DNA from: AP-15 sp963833745 | GTDB lineage: Bacteria > Pseudomonadota > Alphaproteobacteria > ATCC43930 > CGMCC-115725 | Length of the DNA stretch: 64,000 bases | Assembly (NCBI GenBank): GCA_963833745.1 | Contig: CAWHZD010000007.1 | Span: 620,001-684,000 of the forward strand | Direction: 5' to 3' | Part shown: positions 36,110 to 45,540 of the stretch, in pieces | How the letters are laid out: each line of letters begins with the position of its first letter | How positions within the stretch are numbered: the first letter of the stretch is position 1 | The notes under the pieces: generated by a model | The model's database searches: none | Told to the model about the DNA's origin: nothing | What the model saw: the letters and a program-made list of their open reading frames with translations, nothing else | Position numbers and translations under genes: made by a program

Positions 36110-37254
36110 GTGGATATAACCTGACGGAAGAGTCCGAATAAAGTTCTCCGGGAGCGCCGGCTGTGCGACGATGAGGGATGCGCAAGGGAATAACCACCGA
36201 GGTCACGCCGGCGGATCGGGCGCGCTTGCAGTCGATCATCCGGGATCGCAACAGCCCACAGAAGCACGTCTGGCGCGCGCGGATCATCATCCTGACGGCC
36301 GACGGTGAGGGCACCACTGCCATCATGCGCGCGGTTGGCAAGGGCAAGACCGTGGTTTGGCGCTGGCAGGAGCGCTTTATGCGTGAGGGGGTCGAGGGGC
36401 TGACCCGTGACAAGACCCGGCCCTCGCGCCTGCCGCCGCTGCCGGCCGCCACCGTCGATCGTGTCGTTGCGCTGACCAACCAAGCCCCGCCGCAGGAAGC
36501 GACCCATTGGACGGCGGTGGCGATGGCCAAGACGGTGGCGATCAGCCCGTCCTCGGTGCGCCGCATCTGGACTAGGCACGGGCTGCAGCCGCATCGGGTG
36601 CGTTCGTTCAAGCTCTCCAACGATCCCCAATTCGCCGACAAGCTCAAGGCGGTTGTCGGCCTCTATATCGATCCGCCGGCCCACGCCGTGGTGCTCAGCA
36701 TCGACGAGAAAAGCCAGATCCAGGCGCTCGACCGGACCCAGCCCGGACTGCCGATGAAGAAGGGCCGCTGCGCCACCATGACCCACGATTACAAGCGCCA
36801 TGGCACCACCACCCTGTTCGCCGCCCTCGATACCCTCCAAGGCAAGGTCATCGGGCGCTGCATGCAGCGCCACCGGCATCAGGAATTCATCCGCTTTCTC
36901 AATACGGTCGAACGCGAGGTCACGGCCGATAAGGCGGTCCATGTGGTCCTCGACAATTATGCCACCCACAAGCACCCCAAGGTGAAGGCTTGGCTGCAGC
37001 GGCATCAGCGCTTCACCTTCCACTTCACCCCGACTTCGTGTTCTTGGGCCAACGCGGTCGAAGGTTGGTTCGCCAAGCTGACCCGGCAACGCCTCAAGCG
37101 CGGCGTCTTCACCTCAATCGTCGAGTTGCAGGCCGCGATCAACCGCTTCATCGCCGAGGCCAACGGCAAGCCCAAGCCGTTTATCTGGACCAAATCCGCC
37201 GACGCCATCCTCGCCGCCGTCAACCGCGGGACACAAGCGTTAGAAGCCATCCAC
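36110..37254 (+). mobile_element. IS630-family insertion sequence, copy 2
   Basis: Ends are GTGGATATAACCTG and (reverse complement) GTGGATGGCTTCTA, sharing GTGGAT. TA at 36108-36109 and 37255-37256 is the target duplication. The element is 1145 bases with a single intact transposase frame. It interrupts the small secreted-protein gene, and removing it restores that gene exactly, which fixes the ends. Confidence 0.9.
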
Positions 37255-37257
37255 TAG
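36178..37257 (+). CDS. IS630-family transposase, intact
   Basis: A 359-residue transposase. The N-terminal helix-turn-helix region has ARIIILTADGEGTTAIMRAV and VVWRWQERFMREGVEGL. The DDE domain shows the first Asp in VVLSIDEKSQIQALDRTQPG, the second in VHVVLDNYATHKHPKV, and the final acidic residue in SCSWANAVEGWFAKLTRQRL. It cuts and rejoins the element at TA dinucleotides. The last codon overlaps the right-hand TA. It is related to, but clearly different from, the broken copy at 21318, so the two are different elements of the family. Confidence 0.92.
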   Translation: MRKGITTEVTPADRARLQSIIRDRNSPQKHVWRARIIILTADGEGTTAIMRAVGKGKTVVWRWQERFMREGVEGLTRDKTRPSRLPPLPAATVDRVVALTNQAPPQEATHWTAVAMAKTVAISPSSVRRIWTRHGLQPHRVRSFKLSNDPQFADKLKAVVGLYIDPPAHAVVLSIDEKSQIQALDRTQPGLPMKKGRCATMTHDYKRHGTTTLFAALDTLQGKVIGRCMQRHRHQEFIRFLNTVEREVTADKAVHVVLDNYATHKHPKVKAWLQRHQRFTFHFTPTSCSWANAVEGWFAKLTRQRLKRGVFTSIVELQAAINRFIAEANGKPKPFIWTKSADAILAAVNRGTQALEAIH

Positions 37258-37763
37258 CCTCATGTTTGATCTTGATGTTGTTCAGGAGCATTACTTGCAA
37301 GACCTCGGTGACTGAGTTGCCGCCGACGGCTCTCGCTTGAACCTGCGCCCGCGTCTGCGGGCTCAGACCGGCAAGCTCAGCCTGCTCCAGCATCGTCGCC
37401 GCCTGGGCATGCGCGACGGCTGCTCCGATCAGTGCGACAGCGGTGCCGGCTGCCAGTGCCGCGCGTCTGCAATGCCGTGTCATGATGATGCAATCTCCGT
37501 TTCGGCGTTGGTCACAACCGCCGCGGCGGGCTCAGCCACCGCGGCTGCCGACACAGTCGGCATCGTCTCAAACTGTAGCAACATTGACAGCACCGAGGAT
37601 TAGCCTGGAATCCCGGCACATGACCGGGCGTCCCAATCTCAAATCGGATGTCGCCACTGGTGCTCGTGGCAGTCGGACCGCTCGGCGCGCAGCGGCCTTA
37701 CGGGTTCAGTGGCAATCGGATATTCCCCGAACCCGGCGGTCCGGCCTCGTCACGACAAACCGC

Positions 37764-40514
37764 TCAGGCGGCCTGTTCCGATAGAGCCGGAGCGCCGGAC
37801 GCGCGCTGTGACATGCGGATGATCAGCTTCTCCGTCTCCACGACCAGGAAGAACACCAAGCCGCCGGCGAACAGCCATGGCCAGACCCAAAGCGGGATCG
37901 CCTCGGTCTCGAACAGCTCCTGGAATGGCGGCGTGTAAGTGAACAGGAGTTGCAAGATCACGACAGCGCCAATGCCCATCGCCAAATACTTGTTGCCGAG
38001 ATGCGCCTTGACCGACAGCGACGACTCCAGCTTGTAACGGCTGTTGAGCAGGTAGAAGATTTGGCCGATCACGAGTGCATTTACGGCCACCGCGCGGGCA
38101 AGCTCGTCGGACGCGTCCTTCGACTTCATCCAGAAAAACGCCCACAATGTGAGTACAAGCAGCGCCAGTCCGACGAAGACGACACGCCAGACCCCAAAGC
38201 CGTCGAGGATCGGGCGGTCGACCGCGCGCGGCAGTCGCCGCATGACATCAAGCTCGTGCGGCTCAAACGAAATGACGAGCCCGAGCGCGACCGACGTGAC
38301 CATGTTGACCCAAAGGATCTGCGGCGCCGTAATCGGCGCGGTGAAGCCGATGAAGATGGCGGCCATAATCACCAGCGCCTGGGCGACGTTTGTCGGCAGC
38401 ATAAAAAGAATTGCCTTTTCGATGTTGTTGTAGACGGTGCGCCCTTCCTTTACCGCTGCCGTGATCGAGGCGAAGTTGTCGTCGGCCAGCACCATCTCTG
38501 CCGCCTCCTTTGTAACTTCAGTACCCTTGATCCCCATTGCGACCCCGACATCGGCCTTTTTTAGAGACGGCGCGTCGTTCACCCCGTCTCCGGTCATGGC
38601 CACGATCTGCTTATTCGCTTGAATCGCCTTGACGAGGCGGAGTTTGTGCTCCGGGCTCGCGCGTGCGAAGACGTCGACGTCCTGCACCCGCTCTTGCAGC
38701 ATTGCAGTGTCCATTTCCTCGATTTCGGCTCCCGTGACAGCGGTCTTCCCGTCACCGATCCCGAGCATATTGGCGATCGCGGCGGCGGTGATCTTGTGGT
38801 CGCCGGTAATCATCGTCACGCGGATGCCGCCGGCGTGGCATTCCGCCACGGCTTCTATGGCCTCCTTCCGCGGTGGATCGAGCAGCCCGATAAGGCCGAG
38901 CAGAACCAGGTTTTTCGGAAGATCCGCCGGACCGAGAGCCCCGGCGACAAGCGCTGAATTTTCGATCCACGCCAAGGCCAGTACGCGCTCGCCCTGCGCC
39001 GCCAGCTCATCCGACGCGCTCTCGAAATGGCCGCGGTCGATCGGCTGAGGCTCTCCGCCGCCGCTAACCGCTTGGCGAGCGCAATGCTCGAGGATCACCT
39101 CCGGCGCCCCCTTGACCAGGAGAAACTGCCTGCCGGCATCCTCGTGCAAGGTTGCCATGAAGCGATGCTCTGACTCGAACGGGATGGCATCGATTCTGGG
39201 ATAAGCGCCCTGCTCGGTTTGGCGTTGCAGGCCGAGCTTGTTCGCAAATGGGTAGAGGGCCCCCTCGGTAGGGTCGCCCTCCACCTTCCATGCCCCTTCT
39301 TCCAGGTGAATCTCTGCGTCGTTGCAGAGCATCGAGACGCGGCCCATCAGCTTGAGGACGGTGTCCTCCCCCGCCAGCTCGCCGTCCTTCAGAACCTCGC
39401 CTTCGGGTGCGTAGCCTTGGCCGGTGACCTTGTACGCGGTGTCGGCGGTGACGGCCGACACCACCATCATCTCCATCAAGGTCAAGGTGCCGGTCTTGTC
39501 CGAGCAGATCCGGGACACCGAGCCCAGGGTTTCGACGGCCGGCAGCCGCCGGATGATGGCGTTGCGCTGGGCCATGCGCTGCACGCCGATCGCCAGCGTG
39601 ACGGTGATCAGCGCCGGCAGTCCTTCCGGGATAACCGACACGGCGATGCTGACCACCGCCTGGAAAATCGGCACAAAGTCCATTCCCCGGACCCATCTGC
39701 CGTAGGCGAACACGATCGCGCCGACCACGGCAATCACCGCGGTGATGGTGTATCCAAGGCTCTTGATCTGGCGCAGCAGCGGCGTGTCGAGCGCGCTCAC
39801 CCCAGCCATCAACTGGTTGATGCGTCCGAGCTCGGTGTCGCTCCCGGTACCGACGACAACGCCCTTGCCGCGCCCCGATGAGACCAAGGTTCCGGAGAAG
39901 GCCATTCCTTCCCGATCCCCCACTGTCGCCCGCTCGGCGACGGCGGCGGTGGTCTTGTCGATCGGCACCGACTCGCCGGTCAGTGCCGCCTCTTCGGTTC
40001 GCAGGTTCTTCACCTCGACGAGGCGAAGGTCAGCCGGGATGCGGTCCCCCGATTCGAGGAGCACCACGTCGCCCGGCACCAGTTCCTCAGCGGCGATGAG
40101 CCGGGTCTCGCCGCCGCGCACGGTGCGGGCCTCCGCGGACAGCATGTTGCGGATCGAATCCAGCGCCTTCTCGGCCTTGCCCTCCTGGAGAAACCCGAGC
40201 AGGGCGTTGATGATCACGACACCCAGAATCACCGCCGCGTCGAGCCACAGACCGACCATCAGCTTTACGAAGCCGGCGCCAAGCAACACATAAACCAGAA
40301 TATTGTTGAGCTGGGCGAAGAACCGCGCGAGCGGCCCCCGCGTCTTCCCCTCCGGCAGGCGGTTCGAACCGTATTCGGAAATGCGCCGGGAAGCCTCGCC
40401 CGCATCCAGCCCCTTGGCCAAGTCCGTCTTCAGCCGGCCGACTACTTGATCCGCCGGGACAGCATGCCAGGCTATCGCTTCGACATCGGGGCTAGCGCGC
40501 GTCGCCGTATCCAT
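37764..40514 (-). CDS. P-type cation-transporting ATPase (P2, Ca2+-ATPase-like)
   Basis: A 916-residue inner-membrane pump. In order: N-terminal cation-ATPase domain, actuator with LTGES (179-182), the helix-4 motif PEGLPA (296-301) typical of P2-type Ca/Na/K pumps, phosphorylation motif SDKTGTLT with D339, nucleotide-binding KGAPE, hinge TGDGVNDAPSLKKADVG, and C-terminal helices. The expected ion is Ca2+ or another hard cation; it cannot be fixed from the sequence. The start follows GGGAGGA. It is 112 bases downstream of the PPK2 gene on the same strand, with the phosphate symporter before that. The three look like one transcription unit linking phosphate, polyphosphate and counter-cations. 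Confidence 0.88.
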   Translation of the reverse strand: MDTATRASPDVEAIAWHAVPADQVVGRLKTDLAKGLDAGEASRRISEYGSNRLPEGKTRGPLARFFAQLNNILVYVLLGAGFVKLMVGLWLDAAVILGVVIINALLGFLQEGKAEKALDSIRNMLSAEARTVRGGETRLIAAEELVPGDVVLLESGDRIPADLRLVEVKNLRTEEAALTGESVPIDKTTAAVAERATVGDREGMAFSGTLVSSGRGKGVVVGTGSDTELGRINQLMAGVSALDTPLLRQIKSLGYTITAVIAVVGAIVFAYGRWVRGMDFVPIFQAVVSIAVSVIPEGLPALITVTLAIGVQRMAQRNAIIRRLPAVETLGSVSRICSDKTGTLTLMEMMVVSAVTADTAYKVTGQGYAPEGEVLKDGELAGEDTVLKLMGRVSMLCNDAEIHLEEGAWKVEGDPTEGALYPFANKLGLQRQTEQGAYPRIDAIPFESEHRFMATLHEDAGRQFLLVKGAPEVILEHCARQAVSGGGEPQPIDRGHFESASDELAAQGERVLALAWIENSALVAGALGPADLPKNLVLLGLIGLLDPPRKEAIEAVAECHAGGIRVTMITGDHKITAAAIANMLGIGDGKTAVTGAEIEEMDTAMLQERVQDVDVFARASPEHKLRLVKAIQANKQIVAMTGDGVNDAPSLKKADVGVAMGIKGTEVTKEAAEMVLADDNFASITAAVKEGRTVYNNIEKAILFMLPTNVAQALVIMAAIFIGFTAPITAPQILWVNMVTSVALGLVISFEPHELDVMRRLPRAVDRPILDGFGVWRVVFVGLALLVLTLWAFFWMKSKDASDELARAVAVNALVIGQIFYLLNSRYKLESSLSVKAHLGNKYLAMGIGAVVILQLLFTYTPPFQELFETEAIPLWVWPWLFAGGLVFFLVVETEKLIIRMSQRASGAPALSEQAA

Positions 40515-40626
40515 AATGTCCTCCCTATCTGGCTGGACGCTCGGGTCTCGTCGGGAGACAGCGGCCATTTACTTCAAACCGGATGCGACCTCTGCAATCC
40601 CCAAAGTCTGTTGAGCCCGTGTCGCC

Positions 40627-41421
40627 TTATGCGTTTTCCGGCACGAATTGCAGGCCTTCTAGCGTCGCCAGGTCATCATAAGCCCCGATCATCGAGCGGT
40701 CGGGCAGTTTTGACTTCTCACGCGAAAGCTTTTTGTAGGGGATCAGGTCGAGCAAGTGGCGAATGCAATTAAGGCGTGCCCGCCGCTTGTCGTCCGAGCG
40801 GACAATATACCAGGGTGCATACGTCGTGTGGGTAGCCCCAAACATTATGTCGCGTGCTCGCGAATACTCGAACCATTTGCTTCGTGAGCATAGATCCGTC
40901 GGGCTCAGCTTCCATTGACGCAGCGGATCCTCGATGCGCGCCTCAAAGCGGCGCTTCTGCTGCTCGTCGCTGACCTCCAGCCAATATTTGATGAGCAAAA
41001 TTCCGTCGTCGACGACGAACAGCTCGAATTCGGGGCACACCTGGAGGAAACGTTGGTGTTGGACTTTCGTGCAGAAGTCCATCACGTATTCGACGCCGGC
41101 CCGATTGTACCAGCTGCGGTCGAAGATCACGATCTCGCCCGCAGTCGGAAAGTGCGCGATGTAGCGCTGAAAGTATAATTCCCTTTTTTCTCGGTCGGAC
41201 GGTGCCGGCAGCGCCACCGCCCGGAACACGCGGGGACTGACCCGCTCGGTGATGGCCTTGATCGCGCCGCCCTTCCCGGCGGCGTCGCGTCCTTCAAAGA
41301 TCAAGACCACGCGCAGGCCCTGATGCTTGACCCAGTCCTGCAGCGCGCACAGCTCGACCTGCAGCTTGCGCAAGGACTTTTCGTACTCTTTGCGCTTCAT
41401 CGGCGGTTTGACGGTGCTCAT
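40627..41421 (-). CDS. ppk2: Polyphosphate kinase 2
   Basis: A 264-residue PPK2 that transfers phosphate between polyphosphate and nucleotides. Walker A GRDAAGKGG is at 44-52, followed by FDRSWYNRAGVE with Asp101 (Walker B region) and the lid region WKLSPTDLCSRSKWFEY. Single-domain class I-like length. The ATG at 41419-41421 follows GGGAGGATCC and overlaps the symporter stop (ATGA, 4 bases), so both proteins are co-translated. Whether it makes polyphosphate or uses it to phosphorylate ADP/GDP is not decidable here. Confidence 0.92.
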   Translation of the reverse strand: MSTVKPPMKRKEYEKSLRKLQVELCALQDWVKHQGLRVVLIFEGRDAAGKGGAIKAITERVSPRVFRAVALPAPSDREKRELYFQRYIAHFPTAGEIVIFDRSWYNRAGVEYVMDFCTKVQHQRFLQVCPEFELFVVDDGILLIKYWLEVSDEQQKRRFEARIEDPLRQWKLSPTDLCSRSKWFEYSRARDIMFGATHTTYAPWYIVRSDDKRRARLNCIRHLLDLIPYKKLSREKSKLPDRSMIGAYDDLATLEGLQFVPENA

Positions 41422-43019
41422 GGATCCTCCCTGGTGAAAGACGCGGCCGGCTGGTTGCCGGACGCAATTCTCAGCGATTCGGCCAGGCGCCATGCGTGGT
41501 AAAGGGCGCCATCCGCCCACAGGAGCGCATCAAGATTTGCCCTGGCCGTCAGCGCCGTAGTGCGTTGCAGCGCAACGTCTTCCAGAATGTCATTGCGGCC
41601 GCGGTTGCGTTCGTCGCCAAGTTGTCGAGATGCCTCTTCGAGGACCTTAAAGACGGACGGATCGGATGACGCTGCCGGGTCCCTTGTGGTGCCGAGCCAC
41701 GCGGCGAGCGCGCGCGCACCTGCTTCGAAGCCGGGCGGAGGCTGCCATTCACTATCGGCTGGCGGAATCCGCGTCAGATCGTCATGAAGCCGCGCGAGGT
41801 GATCCAGGGCGTGAGAGAGCCGGACGAGACGGGGCTCGAATGCACCCAGACCCGTAGTCTCCAGCGAAAGCGACTCGAGGAACTGCTCGATTTGCCGGAC
41901 CGCGTCGACTGGCGGGTCATAAGTGACGGGTTCTCCGGCGAGGCGGCGGCGAACGGCATCGACGGAACCCTGCGCGACCTCCAAAGCTGCCCGCCAGCCG
42001 GCTTCGAGCGCGACGGCTCCTCCCGCTTCGGCGAGGGTTGGTTCGAGACGGGCGACAGCCGAGTCGATGCCTCGTCCGGACATCCAGACGATCAGACGCG
42101 AGAAACCATCGAGCCATGGAAAAAAGGCAAGAACCCCGACGAACTTGAATATGCTGCTGAATGCCGCCAGGGCCAGCACGCCGTTTGGGTCATCCAGTCG
42201 AGAGCCTACCCAACCCGCCACCGCCGTGATCGGTCCGAGCAACACGATGCCGATAATGCCGATGCTCACATTGTAGACGATGTGCGCCAGTGCCGCGCGA
42301 CGCACCGCCAAACCGGCGCCGATGGCGACCAGAGCGCTCGTCGCTGCGGTTCCGACGCTCTGCCCGACGATCAGCGCGCAGGCTTGGTTAAACGTCAGCG
42401 AGCCCGCATGCAGCGCCACGAGGGTTGTCGCGGCGGCGGCACTCGAGCTCTGCATGACAACTGACATCAGGATCCCGATTCCGGCGAGAATCCACTGCCA
42501 GCCGAAACCGTTTCCGCCAACCGCATCGAGGTTCCACGAGATGCCTTCCATTCCGGTCTGGAGGTATTCGATCCCGATGAAAAGCAGTCCGAAGCCCGCC
42601 AGGATCGCCCCCAGTGATCGCGTTTTGCCTTTGGCGATCAGCCAGAGAAAGGCGCCGAGGCCGAGCATCGGCATGGCAAAGGCGGAAACGCTCACGCGAA
42701 AGCCCAGGAGCGCGACCAGCCATGGCGTCGAGGTCGTGCCAAAGGTCGCGCCGACGATGACCCCGACCGCCTGCGAGAAGGTGACCAGGCCAGCGCTGAC
42801 AAAGCCGATGACGGTGAGGGTCGTCGCGGTCGAGGATTGAATCGCTACTGTGAAGAGCGCGCCCGACACAACCGCGCTCAAACGGCCGCCGACGAGCGTT
42901 TGGAGCGCGCGGCGCAGTGAGTCGCCCGCAAGACTCTTCAGGCCTTCGGTGAGGTGGTGGATCCCAAGCAGGAACAGCCCCAGTCCACCTACGAGCGTTA
43001 CCGCGGAAACGGCGTTCAT
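41418..43019 (-). CDS. Na+/phosphate symporter (NptA/PNaS family) with PhoU-like domain
   Basis: A 533-residue inner-membrane protein. Two inverted repeat halves carry the QSS motifs of sodium-phosphate symporters: AIQSSTATT at 59-67 and MQSSSAAAATT at about 189-199. Some eight helices span residues 1-320; the soluble C-terminal third is a PhoU-like helical bundle. It would import (or balance) phosphate with sodium. Its stop overlaps the PPK2 start, and the P-type ATPase follows, so the operon appears to couple phosphate uptake with polyphosphate turnover. No PHO box was recognised upstream. Confidence 0.88.
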   Translation of the reverse strand: MNAVSAVTLVGGLGLFLLGIHHLTEGLKSLAGDSLRRALQTLVGGRLSAVVSGALFTVAIQSSTATTLTVIGFVSAGLVTFSQAVGVIVGATFGTTSTPWLVALLGFRVSVSAFAMPMLGLGAFLWLIAKGKTRSLGAILAGFGLLFIGIEYLQTGMEGISWNLDAVGGNGFGWQWILAGIGILMSVVMQSSSAAAATTLVALHAGSLTFNQACALIVGQSVGTAATSALVAIGAGLAVRRAALAHIVYNVSIGIIGIVLLGPITAVAGWVGSRLDDPNGVLALAAFSSIFKFVGVLAFFPWLDGFSRLIVWMSGRGIDSAVARLEPTLAEAGGAVALEAGWRAALEVAQGSVDAVRRRLAGEPVTYDPPVDAVRQIEQFLESLSLETTGLGAFEPRLVRLSHALDHLARLHDDLTRIPPADSEWQPPPGFEAGARALAAWLGTTRDPAASSDPSVFKVLEEASRQLGDERNRGRNDILEDVALQRTTALTARANLDALLWADGALYHAWRLAESLRIASGNQPAASFTREDP

Positions 43020-43227
43020 TCACTCCCTTTGGTGCCGAATTTTTTGACGGCGCCTTTCGAGATTGGTTTCACGACCCGGTTGTGCGTGGCCGGCCATGGC
43101 GGCGTCGTTCTCGTCTCATCTTAACTGCGGGCTCCGCCGCCTCATAGCAACAGGCCCGCCGATCGAGCAAAAACGCCGATCGGCCCTGACCTGATCACCA
43201 AGTGGCGCGCCGAGCCCCCGGGCCCGG

Positions 43228-43608
43228 CTACTGCAGGACGCGGGCGCGCAGCCGCAAATATTCCTCGCCGGAGATCGTGCTCGAATTCTTCAGCCGTTCG
43301 AGCTTCTCGAGTTCGTCGGCGACGCTGAAGCCGACCACCTGGCGAAGCTCGTTGCGCGCTTGCTCGGCCCGTTCATTGCGCCGCTCCGCCATCCCGCGGC
43401 CTTGCGAGATCAGGTAGACGAACACGCCGATATAGGGGAACACGATCAGCGCTATCGCCCACAGTACCTTGCCTAAGCCGGACACGTCGCGGCGGCGGAA
43501 CAGGTCGCCGAAGACCGTGATCAGCAACCAGAACCACAGCACGAAGATAAATATCGAAAAGACGTCGGTCAGAAAGTTAGGAAAAGTGAAACCACCTGGA
43601 AACAACAT
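43228..43608 (-). CDS. PLDc_N/SHOCT small membrane protein, paralogue 1
   Basis: A 126-residue protein. Two hydrophobic helices (about residues 12-32, FSIFIFVLWFWLLITVFGDL, and 45-65, LWAIALIVFPYIGVFVYLI) resemble the phospholipase-D N-terminal membrane domain. The C-terminal LEKLERLKNSSTISGEEYLRL is a SHOCT oligomerisation motif. GGGAGGACTGAC precedes the ATG at 43606-43608. A close paralogue lies at 53851. The family has no known activity; it is proposed to act at membranes. Confidence 0.82.
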   Translation of the reverse strand: MLFPGGFTFPNFLTDVFSIFIFVLWFWLLITVFGDLFRRRDVSGLGKVLWAIALIVFPYIGVFVYLISQGRGMAERRNERAEQARNELRQVVGFSVADELEKLERLKNSSTISGEEYLRLRARVLQ

Positions 43609-43909
43609 GTCAGTCCTCCCTGTTGATGGCATGCGCCGCCCGCCGAGCCGGTGACGCTTTGCTGGACGAGGTCGGTCCTACCCGTACACTCCCAACGCTC
43701 GGCACCCGGTCCCCTCGCCCGTCATACCCGCAGAAGCGGGTATCCAGAGGCTACGCCACAGCGCCCGGCCGCCCCCTGTTCAAGCCGAGGGCAAGCTCTG
43801 GTCCCCCGCTTTCGCGGGGGCGACGATAACGGAGTCCTCCGTTTGGTTAGTACCACTGGCCGCCGCCTTAAGAAACACGGCAGGTCAAAATCGTAATCGC
43901 ACCTCACCA
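43609..43909. repeat. Intergenic region with REP-like palindromes
   Basis: No gene is supported. It holds CGTCATACCCGCAGAAGCGG (from about 43715) with a CCCGC/GCGGG hairpin, and, about 80 bases on, TCCCCCGCTTTCGCGGGGGC (43802-43821) with a CCCCCGC/GCGGGGG hairpin. The pair looks like an alphaproteobacterial bipartite palindromic repeat: an outer palindrome at each end and unrelated sequence between. A second, more compact copy lies at 58483. Confidence 0.6.
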
Positions 43910-45384
43910 TCAATGTTCTCCGAGGCCGGATGGATTGAGCGCGTCCTTATAGATCTTTCCATCCTTCATTATGATTAGAAAGTTCTTGGCGGGATCCGCT
44001 ATGAGCTTGATGTTCTCAATGGGATTGCCGTCGACCAGCAACAGATCGGCAAGCGCGCCTTCTTCGACGACCCCCAACTTTCCGGGATAAGGATTGCGTG
44101 GACCGGACAGGCCAAGCAGCTCGGCGTTGGCGGCGGTCGCCATCTTCAAAGTTTCAGACGCCGTGTACCAGCGGGTCAGATGGGTCAACATAGCGCCCTG
44201 GCGGGTTGTCAGCGCTCCTGAAAAGAGTAAATCCGAGCCGAATGCAGTCTTGATCTGGTAATTTTTTGCCAATGTGTACGCCTTGTCCGTGCCGGCAAAA
44301 ACTTGAATTTGGTCAATCCGGCTTTGGCCGGTCAGACAAATCGAGTCGTCATCTCCAAGGAATGGTTGAATACTCAACCATATGCCCTTCTCCGCCATCA
44401 GCCTGGCGGTTGCATCGTCCATCAGATGACCGTGTTCGATGCACGTAACGCCCGCGGCAATCGCCCGCTGGATCGGCGCCGGCGGATAAGCGTGCGCCGT
44501 GACGTAGGTGGCCCAGTCTCCGGCAGCTTCGACCGCCGCGCGCAATTCGGGCTCGGTGAACGTCGATGCGTCAAGCGGGCTGCGCGGCGAAGATACGCCA
44601 CCGCTTGCCACAAGCTTGATCTGCGACGCACCGTGCAGCAGTTGCTCGCGCACCCGCAGCCGGACCTGGTCGGGACTGTCGGCAATGATGCAGCCTCCGG
44701 TTTGCTCAACGCGGCTGAGCGTGCCGCCGACACTCGGCAGATCAGACAGCGGACGCAGGTCGCCATGACCTCCGGTGGCGGTTATCATGGCGCCGGATGG
44801 ATAAATGCGGGGGCCCGCCACGAGACCCTCGTCGATCGCCTGCTTCAACGCAAAGGCGGGACCACCGACGTCCCGGACCGTGGTGAAGCCGCGCATCAAG
44901 GTGCGCTCGGCCTCAGCACTGGCGGTCAAATAGATATAGCCGAGGTCCGCGGACATCAAAGTCGGCAGCGGCAGCGCGGCAAAGATCGAATGCCAGTGAG
45001 CGTCGATCAGCCCCGGCATCAGAACCCGGCCGCCGCAATCGACCACCTGCGCGTCGTCGGGTGCCGCCGGGTTGCCCGCAACCAGGGCCTTGATCCGATT
45101 GCCCTCGACGAGCAGACGGAGCCCGTCGCGCAAGGTGCCGGACTTACCGTCGAACAGCCGGAAATTCGTGAACAGGATCGGCCGCGGCGGGCGGGCGGCG
45201 ACTGGGCGCGGGCCAGCTCGGGCAGGCCGAGCGCCGCCATCGCGGCGGCCATGCCGGCGACAAAGCCGCGCCGCGAAAGATCGGCGCTGATCCGCCGCGT
45301 CAGAGAGTGAAGCTCCCTTCTGTGGCAGAGACAGCCGGCAGGCCCCGCCACAGCCGCGTGATCTCCTGATGTGCAAGAGGACAT
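43910..45384 (-). CDS. Tat-exported amidohydrolase, frame broken near its start
   Basis: The catalytic part is a metal-dependent amidohydrolase of the prolidase/imidazolonepropionase-like group: LIDAHWHS (HxH), QIKLVASGG (Lys ligand), VTAHAYPPA, CIEHGH and AFGSDLLF (Asp). It ends ADLLLVDGNPIENI. About 420 residues. Its N-terminus in another frame is SRRGFVAGMAAAMAALGLPE, a twin-arginine signal, which would read on into RPILFTNFRLFDGKSG if one base were added in the GC-rich run at about 45185-45200. Signal and enzyme so belong together and one base appears lost. The precise start in the 45260-45384 stretch is uncertain. The substrate is unknown. Confidence 0.7.
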
Positions 45385-45540
45385 GGCTCACCTCCGAGCA
45401 AGCTTTAACCGACATTCCCCGCATAGCCCCGCGCTCCCGCCGGACCAGAGCGGACGTACCATCGGCAGCGCGATGGTCCTTCGGGTCAGACCCTGAGAGC
45501 GGCGTCGCGATGCGCCAACCGGCTATGACGAACCTCTGGC

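Larger units (their letters stand above)
35998..37483 (-). pseudogene. Small secreted-protein gene interrupted by IS630 copy 2
   Basis: The 5' part (from the ATG at 37481-37483) encodes a signal peptide and AELAGLSPQTRAQVQARAVG, then GNSVTEVLQVMLLNNIKIKH. The 3' part (35998-36107) encodes ALDWTKGVAVVQLPAGGMAV and ends LQINS. Removing 36110-37254 and one TA joins them in frame as KHEASLVTALDW. The product then equals the paralogue at 45541 over its full length (about 110 residues). The gene is thus inactivated by insertion. Function of the family unknown; it is a small exported protein. Confidence 0.85.

Noticed and set aside
43715..43827. Rho-independent terminator
   Set aside because: Strong GC palindromes but no following T-run, and the same block recurs at 58476 in another context, so a dispersed repeat fits better.
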